A DNA stretch of 64,000 bases from Callipepla californica brunnescens (GCA_023055505.1 JALIRH010000049.1:372001-436000); one strand, 5' to 3'. Positions 9,801 to 21,320 are shown, counted from the first letter of the stretch. Notes: generated by a model from the sequence alone, not told the origin. Numbers and translations are program-made.

Positions 9801-11130
9801 TACCCTAACCATACTATAAGCCTAACCCTGACCCTAACACTGACCCTAACCCTAACCCTTACCCTAACCCTTACCTTTCCCTAACTCTTACCCTAACCCT
9901 ACCCTAACCCTTACCATAAACCTAATCCTAACCCCTACCCTAACATTAACCCTACACTAACCCTGACCCAAACACCTAACCCTAACCTAACACTAGCCCT
10001 ACCCTAACCCTAACCCCAACCCAATCCTTAACCCTAAACCTAACCCTAACTCCTAACCCTACTCTAACCCTAAACCTTAACCTAACCGTAACCCCTGACC
10101 ATACCCTAACCCCTAACCCTAACCCTACCCATACCCCTACCCCTACACTAACCCAACCCCTAACCCCTAACCCTAGCCCTACCCTAACCCCTAAACCTAA
10201 CCCTAACCCTAACCCTAACCCTAACCCTAACCCTAACCCTAACCCTAACCCTAGCCTAACCCAAACCCTAACCCTAACCCTACCCTAACCCTAACCCTAA
10301 CCCTAACCCTACCCCTAACCCTACTTTACCCTAACCCTAATCCTAACACTAACTCTAACTTTATTCCTTACCCTAACACTAATCCAATCCCGAACCCTAA
10401 CCCTAATCCTAGCCCTAACTCTAACTTTATTCGTAACCCTACCCCTAATCCAAACAATAACCCTTACCCTAATCAAACCCTATCCCTATTCCTAACCCTT
10501 ACCCTAACCGTATCACAATCCCTATCCTAACTCTTACCATAACCCAAACCCTAACCTAACCCTAACCCTAACCCTAACCCTAACCCTATCCCTAACCCTT
10601 ACCCTAACCCTAACCCTACCCTAACCTTAACTCTACCCTAACCGTATCCCTACCCTAACCCTAACCCTAATCCTAGCCCTTACTCTAACTTTATTCCTAA
10701 CCCTACCCCTGATCCAAACACTAACCCTAACCTTAATGTAACCCTAACCCTATTCCTAACCCTTACCCTAACTGCATCCCATTCCCTATCCTAACTCTTA
10801 CCATAACCCTAACCCTGATGCTAATGCTAACCCTAACCCTGAATCTAACCCTTACCCTAACCCTATCCCTTACCCAGAAGCTAACACTTAGCGTTGTACA
10901 ATACCTAACCGTACCCTAACCCTATCCCTAAACCTAAAAGGAACCCAAACTCTAACCCTAAATCTGTCCCTGAGCCTAACCTTCAACCTTACCCTAACCT
11001 TAACCCTAACCCTGTTCCATTCTCTAAACATATCTGTAAGCATTACCTTCATCCTAACTCGAACTCTACCCTAACCCTATCCCTTTGACCCCAACACAAA
11101 ACCCAGATTGAGCCTGACCCTAACCTAGGT
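6899..11130 (-). repeat. Telomere-like repeat, CCCTAA orientation
   Basis: Mixed CCCTAA, CCCTAACCCTAC and CCCCTAA units. A perfect tract of about 9.5 CCCTAA units at 10,196-10,252 is the longest in the window. Interspersed non-telomeric motifs mark longer repeat units: CCCTATTGATGGACCC at 8,605, 8,684 and 8,840 (variant at 9,130), and AGAAGCTAACACTTAGC at 6,916 and again near 10,875. No gene is seen. Confidence 0.95.
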
Positions 11131-12622
11131 AGCATCAAGTGTATGTAGGGTGAATTTGAGTTTTAGGGTCAAAGTTAAATTGTTAGTTTTAGGGTTAGGG
11201 TGAAGGATTGCTTTAGTTCTAGTATTAGGGTGTTTGGGGTTAGGGTTAGGGTAAGGATTTTGGAGTGGATTAGGTTTAGGGTCAGGTTTGGGGGAGTTTC
11301 GGGGTTAGGGTTAGATTTAGGATTAGGGTTAGCAAAAAAGGTGTTTTAGTTTTAGTTTAGGTTAGTGCTAGGATTAGGTTGAGTGTTCTTGTGAAGTTTA
11401 GGTTTAGGGTTAGGTTTAGGTTTAGATTGAGGTTTAGGGTAAGGAGTAGGGTTAATTTGACTTTTAGGGTCAGAGTAGAGTTAAGTCGTGTTAGGGTTAA
11501 GGTTAAGAACAGGATTCAGATTCCAATTAGGTTTTGGGTTCCTACTAGGGATAGGCCTCAAATTAGTGTTAAGGTTAGGGTTAGGGTTAGGTATAGGGAA
11601 AGGGTTAGTGTTAAGGCCAGGGCAAGTGTATGGTTTAGGGTAAAGATTGGATTTAGGGTTAGGTTTAGATGTAGGTTTGGTTTGATCGTTAGGGTGTGAG
11701 AAGGCACCGGCCTTGGATTTCATTTGGAGATTGGGTAAGGTTTAGGAATAGGAATAACATTGGTGTTTAAAAGATGATTAGTGTTAGTATTAGGGATAGG
11801 GTTACGGTTAGAGTTTAGTTAGGGTTGTTAGTTTTAGAGTGAGGGATAGGGGTATGGTTTGGTCTAGTACTTGGGTTAGGGTTTGGGATAGTCCTAGCAT
11901 TAGTGTTAGGGTTAGGGTTCCGTTAGGGTTGTGGTAATCTGATGCTAGGTGTCGGGATTAGGGTTGTGCTTAAATGTGGGTTTGGTTTGAGGGTCAGAGT
12001 TAGGGTTAGGGTAGAGTTAGAATTAGGGTAAGAGTTAGGATTAGGTTTAGGATTAGGATAAAGATTAGGTTAGGATTAGTGTTGGCTTTAGGGTTGTGTC
12101 TGGGAGAAGGGTTAGTGTTAGGGATAGACTTAGGGTAAGAGTAAGTGTTAGGAATAGGCATAGGTTTTGGGAAAGTTTCAGAGTTTGGACTGGATTTATG
12201 ATTAGGGTTAGGGACAAAGATTTTTTGAGATTTGTGATTAGATTTAGGGAGAAAAGTAGGCTGACTTGTGGTGTTAGCAGTAGGTTTAGGTTTAGGTTTA
12301 GGTTTAGGATTCCATTTGTATTTATTGATCGAGGTTGGGTTAGTTGGAGTGTAAAGGTCAGAGTAGGGTTAGGCCTTGGGATAGGGTTAAGGTTTGGAAT
12401 AGGATTAGGATTCAAATGATGTTACGGGTTGGTGTTAGGGTTAGGGAAAGGTTAGGATCAGGGTTGAGGTCAGGGTTAGGTATAGGAAAAGGGTTAGTGT
12501 TAGGGCTAGGGCAATTGGAAGGGTTAGGCTTAGGCTTAGATATTAGGGTTAGGTTTAGGCGGAGGTTTGGTTCGAGTCTCAGGGTGAGAGAAGGGGTAGG
12601 CCTGGGGTTTGGTTTTGGGTTA
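11131..12622 (+). repeat. Telomere-like repeat, TTAGGG orientation
   Basis: After a short switch zone (about 11,126-11,160) the same strand reads TTAGGG-type units, strongly diverged (TTAGGTTTAGGG, GGATTAGGG). It shares signatures with the 56.4-57.8 and 63.5-64 kb blocks, for example TTGTGGTAATCTGATGC at 11,929-11,945 and GAAGGGGTAGGCC near 12,590. Arg/Val/Phe-rich open frames are repeat translations. Confidence 0.9.
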
Positions 12623-12649
12623 CATTATACAAATCATCCCATACATTAG

Positions 12650-13540
12650 CTGGGGTGGGAGGTGCAAGGAACAGCCAGCAAAGTGCTGAGTTCATTCCAA
12701 TCAGAGGACCTGAAGATCGGGTAGCTACTATCAAACCGTTTGTGTTGCCAATTCCGATGATATTTATGGGGCCCTGATGTTATGGTTCAGTGGGGAGTCA
12801 CTATCAAGTCAGATTTTCGGGAGGGGCCATTGAGAGGTGCGACGCCCTTAAGCTAATATGGAAAACAGATACCCCTAGATGGGTGGATCAATGGCCCCTT
12901 CCGCTAGAAAAACTTGGCGCCCTCCAAGACTTGGTAGCGGAACAATTAGCAAAAGGACATACTGTACCTCCACTAATCCTTGGAACTCACCTGGATTTGT
13001 CATTAAGAAACAAACTGGTCAATGGCGCTTGTTCCATGACCTCAGAAAAATGAATGATGCTATGGAAAATATGGGAGCCCTTCAACCAGGCCTCCTGTCA
13101 CCCACTATGATTCCCCGAGACTGGCATTTGACTGGCACTGATCTTCAAGACTGCTTTTTTAATAGTCCATTACACCCTGAGGATGCCCCTCCATTTGCTT
13201 TTTCAGTTCCAAGCATCAACATGCAAGCCCCGTTGCAGAGATACCAGTGGGTTGTGCTGCCACAAGGAATGAAAAATAGCCCCACCATTTGTCAGTGGTA
13301 TGTAGCTAAAGTGCTTAGCCCCATTCCAGACACAATGCCAAATGTTTTATTGTATCATTAGATGGACGACATCTTAGTAACCGCGCAACATCACGAGATC
13401 ATGGAGGAAGCAGTAGCCCTCCTTACAACTGCTGTTAATTCGGCAGGTTTCTGTATTGCGCCTGAAAAAATGCAGAAAATATCACCATGGAAATATTTAG
13501 GCTGGTGCATCAGAGCCCAGACTATCATTCCCTAGCCCTT
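12650..13540 (+). pseudogene. pol: Retroviral protease end and reverse transcriptase, broken
   Basis: The first 150 bp resemble the end of protease and the junction to RT. RT fingers and palm follow in two frames: the first carries TPRWVDQWPLPLEKLGALQ, then near 12,963 the frame shifts and continues with a FVIKK...WRLFHDLRK segment, LTGTDLQDCFF (catalytic Asp region) and PQGMKNSPTICQ. The tyrosine codon of the YMDD active site is a TAG stop, directly before the MDD codons at 13,362. Reading then resumes and decays by about 13,535. RT activity is excluded by the frameshift and the stop. Confidence 0.85.
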
Positions 13541-14560
13541 CCAAAGACAAACTGATGTGAAAAATTGACACGATGTACAAAAATGGTTGGGATCAATTAA
13601 CTGGGTCTGAGCGCTCTTGGGTATCTCTAATGCAGACTTGTATCCTCTTTTGGAACTACTGAAAGGGGATTCTGATTTACACTCTCCCTGCCGTCTTGGC
13701 TCTGAAGTGGCTAGTGCCTTGCAAAAAGTTGCTGCAGCTAGCACTAACAGACAAGCTCATCGGTGTGCCCCGGAGTTACCTTTTTTTCTAATGATCCTCA
13801 ACCCTGCTCGACAACCTCATGCGCTAATTTTTCAGTGGGATTTTCAAAGGCCAGACCCACTATTAATTATTGAATGGATTTTTTTGCCAAACCAGTTGAC
13901 AAAGACAATCCTGACACAGCATGAGATGTTTGCTTCCCTGAGAATCAAAGCTAGGCAGCGCTTGCTGATGTTATCAGGGGTAGACTTTTCCTCTAGTTGT
14001 TTACCTGTGACAAATGTGTATTTACAATGGCTTGATCAGCAAGCAGATGCCTTTAGCATGGCATTGGCAAGCTATACAGGCAGCCTTACTTCCCACGCAC
14101 CGTCACACAAGCTATTGAACCTCAATGTTCACTTCACATCCACACCAAAAAGAAGTGATCAGCTGCTGCAGGCCCTTACCAGATTACGGATGGGTCTGGA
14201 AGATCACACAAATCAGTTATTTGATGGTGGGATAATCAACAGAAGCAATGGGATTCGGATATTGAAATTGTTCCTGGTTCTCCACAAATAGTGGAACCAG
14301 CTGCTGTTGTCCGAGTTTTTTGGAAATGGTCCACACCTTTCAATCCTATTACCGACTCAGCTTCTGTTGCAGGAATTGTTCAGCGAGCAGAAGCATCCAT
14401 ATTACGCAATATTTCTCACTCTTCATTGTTTATTTTGTTCCAGGAACTTTTTTTTTTTTAGACTCCCACACTCATCCTTATTTTGTAATGCACATCCGCT
14501 CACACACATCTTTACCTGGTTTCACGGCAGAAGGGAATCTCAAGCTGATATGTCCGTGTT
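13541..14560 (+). pseudogene. pol: Degraded RT connection / RNase H region
   Basis: A VQKWLGSINW-like thumb segment appears near 13,575. The open frame at 13,617-14,291 (DLYPLLELLKGDSDLHSP, then EWIFLPNQLTKTI and ASLRIKARQRL) fits the pol connection of alpharetrovirus-like elements. I see no intact set of RNase H catalytic residues, and a T9 run near 14,450 and stops follow. The assignment rests on position between RT and integrase and on general similarity. Confidence 0.55.
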
Positions 14561-14566
14561 TTACCA

Positions 14567-15416
14567 GACCGAATAGCGCAAGCTAAACTTAGCCACTCCT
14601 TCTTTCATCAGAATGCTGGAGGTCTTAAACGACAGTCTGGGCTTACCTCCCAACAAGCATCAAACATTACAGCGGTATGTCCCGACTGCCAGAGGCATTC
14701 TTTCCCATCAATAGCAGGGGGGGTTAACCCCAGAGATCTGCAGAGCCTCCAGCTATGGCAAATGGATGTCACACATTACCCATGGTTTGGTAAGCTGAAA
14801 TATACACATTCCTCGATTGATACTTTTTCCGGAGCTTTATTTTCCTCTTGTCATACAGGAGAAAAGGCACGAGATGTTCGCAAGCGTTTGCTGCGTGCTT
14901 TTGCTACATTAGGTATCCCTTCCCAATTAAAAACAGATCATGGTCCTGCATATACCTCTGCTGCGACAAAAGCCTTCCTGGATTCTTGGGGCATTATGCA
15001 CATCACCGCGATCCCTCATTCCCCTCCAGGTCAATTGAGCGGTCACACCAATCTTTAAAGCGTCTATTAGCACAACAGAAAGGGGGAATGGGAGCTTCCC
15101 CTCCTGAGGAGCGACTACATAAAGCTCTTGATGTTTTCACTTTTTGAATTCTTCTCTGCTAGATACCAATCCCCCGATAGTCCGACATTTTAGTTCGAAT
15201 ATCACATTGGAAAGAAGAATCAAGGCTCCGGTGTTGATTCGCCACCCAGAAACAGGTATGATAATGGGGCCATATCCTCTTGTCACATGGGGGAGAGGTT
15301 ATGCTTGTGTCTCCACAGGAAAAGGCCCCAGGTGGATTCCTGCGAAGAACGTGAAACCATACCGCGAGGAACAGACTTCGTTGACAACAGATGAAAACAC
15401 AACCAAGGAAGGATGA
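14567..15416 (+). pseudogene. pol: Retroviral integrase, frameshifted
   Basis: The zinc-binding part is visible as HSFFH followed by CPDC about 25 residues later. The core has the first Asp in LWQMDVTHYPW and the second in LKTDHGPAYTS. The frame ends at 15,058, and the part with the third acidic residue continues in another frame (about 15,045-15,147, IERSHQSLKRLL). A third frame (15,144-15,416) carries the C-terminal domain with TWGRGYACVSTGKGPRWIPA. Two frameshifts therefore separate the three domains, and no functional protein is expected. Confidence 0.8.
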
Positions 15417-15448
15417 GACCAGCTACTGTATGGACTTGACTTCTTGAA

Positions 15449-16576
15449 ATGTCAGGACTCTCTACTGGTTTTATTACCCTCCCAAAAACGAATGTGTGGC
15501 TTACACTTGCTAATATTACTCATCAGGAAACACTTTGCTTAGCCACTGCAACTGCGCAAAATCCCTTCTCTACCCGCTTGGTGGGCTTTCCCATAGACGA
15601 GTGGCCAATCCCTGGTCCCTCACGAGCAATCTTTACTGGCACAAATTCAGTAGATAATTGGGATGGATGGGTTCCATATCTTCCGTCTGCCAAATTAGAG
15701 CCACAAGAAATAGATTTCTTAGGATCTATAAAAATGGACTTCTGCCTGAGATTCCATTCTACTGGAAAAAATAAAACCAAACTATGGGATGTCAGTCCCG
15801 TAGACGCAGCCATCAATAACCAAACTCTGTGGTGTAATTACACCTCACCCAGCCTTTCAAAATCAGTAAATGCTCCTTTACAGTTACCAGATGGAGTTTG
15901 CCGTAGTTGCGCTGACCGGGCATGGCCTGCCATTCCTTCTTACATTAGAGGTGGGCCATGTAGTCTCGGGCGTTTAACCATCCTTACCCGAAATGAGACA
16001 ACTGTCTTGCAGTGGAGAAAGAAATATTCTCATCACCGTTTTAGGAGAATGACCCACACCTTCAGATCAGATTGTGATGATAACATGAAGTTTTGGAACA
16101 GGGAGACCATAGGAGCCGTTTCCTTTTTCACACCGCAGGTTGCTGTTGCTAAAGCTTTGGCAACACTGAACAAACTGGGTTCTTGCTTAGCAAAACAAGG
16201 AAATGCCACTAGTTTAGCTTTAACAGGTCTTTTACTTGATGCGGACAGTGTCAGACATGCTGCGCCACAAAATTGCGCTGCTACTGATTTCCTACTTCTG
16301 GCGCAAGGCCATGGCTGGGAGGATTTCGAAGGAATGTGCTGCATGAACCTGTCAGAACATTCCGTTTCAATTCAAGCAAGTATCAAGACCATACGGGATG
16401 GAGTGAAGAAACTGCAGGAACAGAGGGATTGGGACTGGTTGGACAAATTATTCTCGGGATGGGGGTCTCACCGGATGGCTCCACAGTATCTTAAAAATGA
16501 TGTGCTACATTGCGATGATCGTTGTAACGCTTTTGCTGTTACTTCCTTGCATTTTACAATGTGCGCAAAAAGATGA
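15449..16576 (+). pseudogene. env: Alpharetrovirus-like env (375 codons)
   Basis: A continuous frame of 375 codons, shorter than a full avian retroviral Env. The N-terminal signal peptide and part of the surface subunit seem to be missing or lie in another frame. It contains N-glycosylation sequons (NQT, NYT), a furin-like RFRR site at about residue 200, a hydrophobic fusion-peptide-like stretch and a conserved heptad and LLLAQGHG region. The first Cys of the CX6CC motif is replaced by Trp, so the usual covalent surface-transmembrane link should be lost. The membrane anchor is out of frame (hydrophobic reading at about 16,480-16,560 in another frame). The frame starts just after the integrase C-terminal domain. 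Confidence 0.85.
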
Positions 16577-16610
16577 TTGACAATGCTACAAAGAAAATAT
16601 TCATAACAGA

Positions 16611-16622
16611 AAGGGGGAGAAG
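16611..16622 (+). other. Polypurine tract
   Basis: AAGGGGGAGAAG directly before the LTR start TGGGTG: the expected plus-strand primer of a retrovirus. The copy A counterpart is at 951-962. Confidence 0.75.
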
Positions 16623-16981
16623 TGGGTGATGGCAAAAGTGGGAGTCAGACGGAACTGTTAGCTAAGCAGGAATCAGGCCATAAACCTTGGACGTAGGCTG
16701 TGTAAAGATAAGCTGATAAGCTTGAGACAACCATGTCTAAGGAGTGAAAAGAAACAGAAGACAGTAATGGATAGCAATAAGAAACTGTTTGTTTAGATGA
16801 CTAGGAGTGTTTTATATTCTTGACCTGTTAACACTGAGGAGTGTAAATTCCCTCAATTAGATCCTTGTAGCTTCCCCCAGTTAGATCCTAACACACACTG
16901 CTTCTCTGTCTATCTAAGCTTTGAGTTGTTGCTTAATAAATGGAACATTAGCTAGCATCAAGCTGGGTTCCCGACCCTTCA
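16623..16981 (+). mobile_element. 3' LTR of the alpharetrovirus-like element (copy B)
   Basis: Twin of 963-1,321. AATAAA is at 16,935-16,940, with a TTTATATT stretch near 16,811. It abuts the 10-bp minisatellite at once, so host flank and target duplication cannot be seen. Confidence 0.7.
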
Positions 16982-16989
16982 TTGTAACA

Positions 16990-18970
16990 GTCTGTGGGTC
17001 TCTCTGGGTCCCGCTATGGGTCCCAATATGGTTTGCTGTGGGTCACTGTGGGTCCTGCTATGGGTCGCTGTGGGTCTCTATATGCCCCAGGAGATCCCTA
17101 AGGGGCTGCAGTTCCCCTCCACGCCACCAGGGGAGGGGGCGCTCTCACGTGATGTCTCTGTGCCTTCCTATTGCTCTCTGAGGTTTTCTATGGGTCGCTG
17201 TGGGTCCCGGCATGGGTTGCTTTGGGTCAAGCTGTGGGTCACTGTGGGTCGCTGTGGGTCTCGCTATGGGTCACTGTGGGTTGCTGTGGTTTGCTATGAG
17301 TCTCTATGGGTTGCTGTGGGTCACGCTATGGGTCCCAATAGGGTTCGCTGTGGGTCGGTGTGGGTCCTGCTATGGGTCTCTACGTGCCCCAGGAGATCCC
17401 TAAGGGGCTGCAGTTCCCCTTCACGCCACCAGAGGGAGCTCTCACATGATGTCGCTGTGTCTCTACGGCTTCCTATTGCTCTCTGTGTTTTCCTATTGGG
17501 CGCTATGTGTCGCTATGGGTCCCAATATGCTTCGCTGTGGGTTACTGTGGGTCACTGTGGATCGCTATGGGTTGCTATGGATCGCTTTGGTTTGCTGTGG
17601 GTGCTGCTATGGGTCTCTGTGGGTCTCTAAGGTTCCCAATGGATCCCTAAGGGGCTGCAGTTCCCCTCCACGCCACCAGGGGGCGCTCTCACGTAATGTC
17701 GCTGGGTCTCTAGGGCTCCTTATTGCTATCAGTGGTTTCCTATTGGGCGCTATGGGTCGCTGTGGGTCACTATGAGTCGCTATCGATCTCTGTGGGCTGC
17801 TACGTTTTGCTGCGGGTCTCTATGGGACGCTATGGGTCACTGTGGGTCTTGCTATGTGTATCCATGGGTCGCTATGGGTCGATGTGGATCGCTATAAGTC
17901 TCTACATGTTGCTAAGGGTTGCAATGGGTCGCTGTGGGTCATGCTGTGGGTGTCTGTGGGTCCAGCTATGGGTCATTGTGGGTCGCAGTGAGTCGCTACG
18001 GGTCTCTTCGGGACGCTATGGGTCACTGTAGGTCCTGCTATGGGTCGCTGTGGGTCGCTTTGGGTCTCTATGGGTCTCAGTGGGTCTCTGTGGGTCACTG
18101 TGGGTTGCTATGGGTCGGTGTGGGTCGCTGTGTGTCGCGGTGGGTCGCTATCGGTCACTATTGGTTGTAATCGGTCTCTGTGGGTTGCTGCGAGTCGCTG
18201 TGGGCCCCCCTATAGGTTGCTGTGGGTCGGCTGGGTCGCTATGGGTTGCTGTGGATGGCTGTGTGTCGCTGTGCCTCTATGAGTCGCTATGGGTTGCAGT
18301 GCGTCGCAATGGGTCAATGTGGTCTGTTACGGGTCGCTGTGGGTTACGCTGTGGGTCCCAATATGGTTCGCTGTGGGTCAGTGTGGGTCCTGCTATGAGG
18401 CGCTGTTGGTCTCTATGTGCCCCAGGAGATTCCTAAGGAGCTGCAGTTCCCCCTCCACGACACCAGGCGGCGCTCTCACGTGATGTCGCTGTGTCTCTGT
18501 GGCTCCCTCTTGCTCCCTGTGGTTTTCCATGGGTCGCTGTGGATCGCTATGGGTCCCAATGGATCGCTGTGGTTCCTGGCATGGGTCGCTATGGGTCAAG
18601 CTGTGGGTCACTTTGGGTTGCTGTGGGTGTCTGTGGGTCCAGCTATAGGTCACTGTGGGTCTCAGTGAGTCGCTGTGGGTCTCTATAAATCGCTGTGGGT
18701 AACTATGAGTCTCTATGTGTTTCTATGGGTCGCTGTGGGTCTCTATGGGTCGCTGTGGGTCCTGCTGTGGGTCACTGTGGGTCGCTGTGTGAGCTATCGG
18801 TCTCTGTGGGTTGCTGTGGTTCCCCCTATAGGTTGCTGTGGGTCGGTTGGGTCGCTGTGGGTCCCGCTATGGGTCGCTGTGAGTCTCTATGGGTCGCTGT
18901 GGGTCTCTATGGGTCAGTGTGGGTCACTGTGGGTCAGTGTGGGTCGCTGTGGGTCCCGCAGAAGGCGGTG
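16990..18970 (+). repeat. 10-bp G-rich minisatellite with CTCF-like sites (copy B)
   Basis: Exact repeat of 1,330-3,310. The CTCF-like sites recur at 17,124-17,144, 17,426-17,440, 17,673-17,687 (perfect core) and 18,460-18,474, so the window carries eight in all, in one orientation. Confidence 0.9.
17673..17687 (+). promoter_or_regulatory. CTCF-like site (perfect core), copy B
   Basis: CCACCAGGGGGCGCT, twin of 2,013-2,027; the strongest site of the second cluster. Confidence 0.65.
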
Positions 18971-20005
18971 TGCCCAGAGCGAAGCCACGCCCAGCTATGG
19001 GGCGGATGTGGGGCAGCTACGGGGCAGCCATGGGTCACCATGGATCTCCATGGGGTCCCTACGGATCTCAATGGGGTCTCCACTGATCTCAGTGGATCTC
19101 AATGGGGTGGCTATGGGGCAGCTGTGGGGCAGCAATGGGGCACTGACCTATTCCCCTCAGAATGCCGCCACTGCATCTCCTCCACCTCCTGCGGGAGCAC
19201 CTCTGTGGGGCAGAACTCTGCCCCACACCTTCACCCCAAACATCCACACCACAGCTCAGCCCCACAGCGCTGCCCCACATCCCACACATTTGCCCCACAT
19301 CTCTGCCCCTCATCCCCTGGCCACACAGCTCAGCCCCACATCCCACAGCTCAGCCCCTCATCCCACACCTGGCCCCAGAGCTCAGCCCTGTGGCTCTGCC
19401 CCACACATCTGCCCCAAACCCCACACCTGGACCCACAGCTCAGCCCCACATCCCTCAGCTCTGCACCACAGCTCAGCCCCTCACCCCACACCTGGCCCCA
19501 GAGCTCAGCCCTGTGGCTCTGCCCCACACATCTGCCCCAAACCCCACACCTGGACCCACAGATCTGCCCCACATCCCACACCTCTGCCCCACGGCTCAAC
19601 CCCACAACTCAGCCCCATAGTGCTGCCCCATATCCCACACCTCAGCCCCACGGCTCAACCCCAATCTGCACATACCTGCCCCACATCCCACAGCTCTGCC
19701 CCACATACCTACCTGCCCCACAGATCAGCCCCACATTCCACAGCTCTGCCCCATGGATCAGCCTCACATCCCGCAGCTCAGCCCCGCATCTGAGCCCCAC
19801 ATCTGCTCATACCTGCACCACACCTCCGCCCCCCAACCGCCACAGCTCTGCCCCACGGATCCACCCCACAGCTCAGCCCCGCATCCAACAGCTCTGCCCC
19901 AATCAGTGCACCTGGACCCACAACTCTGCCCCACAGCTCTGCCCCAAGCCTGGACCCCACACCCACGACCCCAGCCCCAAATCCCTGCCCCATAACCCCA
20001 TAACC
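18971..20005 (-). repeat. C-rich minisatellite (copy B)
   Basis: Twin of 3,311-4,345: CCCCACAGCTCAG and CCCCACATCCCACAG units. The open frames are repeat translations. Confidence 0.85.
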
Positions 20006-20395
20006 TGACCCCGGCCCCATAACCGCCCCTCCCGCCCTGCCACTGACCACGTGCTCTGCTTCCAGCTCCGCTTCCACCATGCGGCCGCTTCCGGCCCCAC
20101 GGCACAGCTCGGTCAATCACAGCACAGATCGGCAGCGGAAAGGGCGGGGTGTGGGGTAGTGAGGCGGAACAGTGCCACTGGAACGAGGCACGATGACCGG
20201 AAATGACTGAAACTTCTGGGAGCGCGGATTTCCGGCAGCGAGCGGGGCATTGTGGGTAAGGAGGCGGAAGCACGCCTGGAAGTGGGAAACCGGAAGCCAG
20301 TGGGAAGCGAGTGGGCATGGCCAACGTTAAGCCTCGCATTCGAGCCACGCCCCAACGTGCAATGACCCGAAGTGACCCCGATGTGACGCAAAATG
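20006..20395. promoter_or_regulatory. CpG-rich promoter-like island (copy B)
   Basis: Twin of 4,346-4,735, with the same ETS-type cores and the ZNF143/Staf-type site at 20,242-20,259 on the minus strand. Confidence 0.55.
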
Positions 20396-20526
20396 ACCCC
20401 AAATATCCCAGATTACTTCCAACACTTCTTGGAAGCGCTGCGCCCCAAAGGGCCTCAAAATGACCCCAAAGTGACCCCAAAACCCTATAACGACCCCATA
20501 AGGACCATATCAAATCCCCTATGGGG

Positions 20527-20784
20527 TCACTTCTTGGTGTCTCTGCAGGCCACGATGCAGCACTGCACCCCAAAGTGCTCCAGAGTGACCCCAAAGTGAC
20601 CGTAAATCGGCCCTAATGACCCCAAAAAACCCAAATCCTGGAACGGCCCCAAAACGGCCACACGGGGTCGCTTCTTCTTGGTGTCCCTGCAGGCCACAAC
20701 GTAGCGCTGTGCGACGTTGAGTGGCGATGAATATCCGTCAGCGTACAACGTGTCCTCAAACAGCACCGAGGAATCATCCTGCGG
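20527..20784 (-). pseudogene. SGF29: SGF29-like terminal coding exon (copy B)
   Basis: Base-for-base twin of 4,867-5,124, with the same acceptor, the same loss of the original stop and the same extension to a second TGA. This copy lies on the same strand as, and about 21 kb downstream of, the SGF29-like first exon at 41,651-41,726. The two ends of the gene are therefore in the right order and orientation, but none of the middle exons is recognisable between them. Confidence 0.75.
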
Positions 20785-20789
20785 CTGTT

Positions 20790-21320
20790 ATAGAGCAATT
20801 ATGGGGTCAGGGGGAATTTATGGGGTCGGGAGGAAAGCAATGGGGTCAGGGGGAATTATGGGGTCAGGGGGAATTTAAAGGGTTGGAGGGGGAACAGGGG
20901 AACTAATAGGGTCAGAGGGGAAATTAATGGGGTCACGGGGGGAACAGGTGAATTATGGGGACGCGGGGAAAGTAATGGGGTTGGGCTGATGTGACCTCAA
21001 ACAGCACCGAGGAATCGTCCTGCGGCTGTTCTAGGGCAATTATAGGGTCGGGGGGAATAGGGGAAGTAACAGGGTCAGGAGGTGAAGTAATGGGGTCACA
21101 GGGGGGAATTGATGGGGTTGGGGGGGAAATTATAGGGTCATGGGGGGGAATTATGGGGTCGGGGGAAAATTGTGGGGTCAGGGGGGAACTAATGGGATTT
21201 GGGGCTGACATTTGGGGGAAATAATCGGATTCTGGGGCTGATAATGGAGATTTTGGGGTGGAATTGCAGGATTTTGGCGCTGAGTTTTGGGGTCAGATAT
21301 CGACATTATAGGGCTGGGTT
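20790..21320 (+). repeat. G-rich minisatellite (copy B)
   Basis: Twin of 5,130-5,660; ATGGGGTCAGGGGGAATT-type units. Confidence 0.8.
20993..21036 (-). pseudogene. Second partial SGF29-like exon piece (copy B)
   Basis: Twin of 5,333-5,376: acceptor plus codons for PQDDSSVLFE, then repeat. Confidence 0.65.

Larger units (their letters stand above)
1..10212 (+). repeat. 10.2-kb direct duplication, copy A
   Basis: This block recurs in the same orientation at 15,661-25,872 (offset 15,660). Line-by-line reading found one difference, T at 240 against G at 15,900, which changes one Env residue (Phe against Cys). Every open frame in the block has a twin at exactly +15,660. Identity stops at 10,213, inside the longest perfect CCCTAA tract of the window. 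Copy A starts at or before the window edge, so its left limit is unknown. It may be a very recent tandem duplication or an assembly duplication. Confidence 0.95.
12623..16981 (+). mobile_element. Alpharetrovirus-like endogenous provirus, 5'-truncated
   Basis: The order is protease end, reverse transcriptase, connection region, integrase, env, polypurine tract and 3' LTR. The 5' LTR, leader and gag are missing: retroviral sequence begins abruptly at about 12,623 where TTAGGG-type repeat ends. The reading frames contain several stops and frameshifts, so the element is not autonomous. Its 3' 1.3 kb is the part duplicated at window positions 1-1,321. Confidence 0.85.

Noticed and set aside
5709..11130. 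True chromosome terminus
   Set aside because: The repeat is degenerate, carries an LTR insertion and has unique sequence on both sides, so it is interstitial.
10196..12622. Head-to-head telomere fusion point
   Set aside because: The order is CCCTAA then TTAGGG on one strand, the reverse of a fusion, and the repeats are strongly degenerate.
11379..12649. Arg/Val/Phe-rich open frames on the plus strand and Asn/Pro-rich frames on the minus strand
   Set aside because: Direct translations of TTAGGG/CCCTAA-type repeat; the same peptides appear wherever the repeat occurs.
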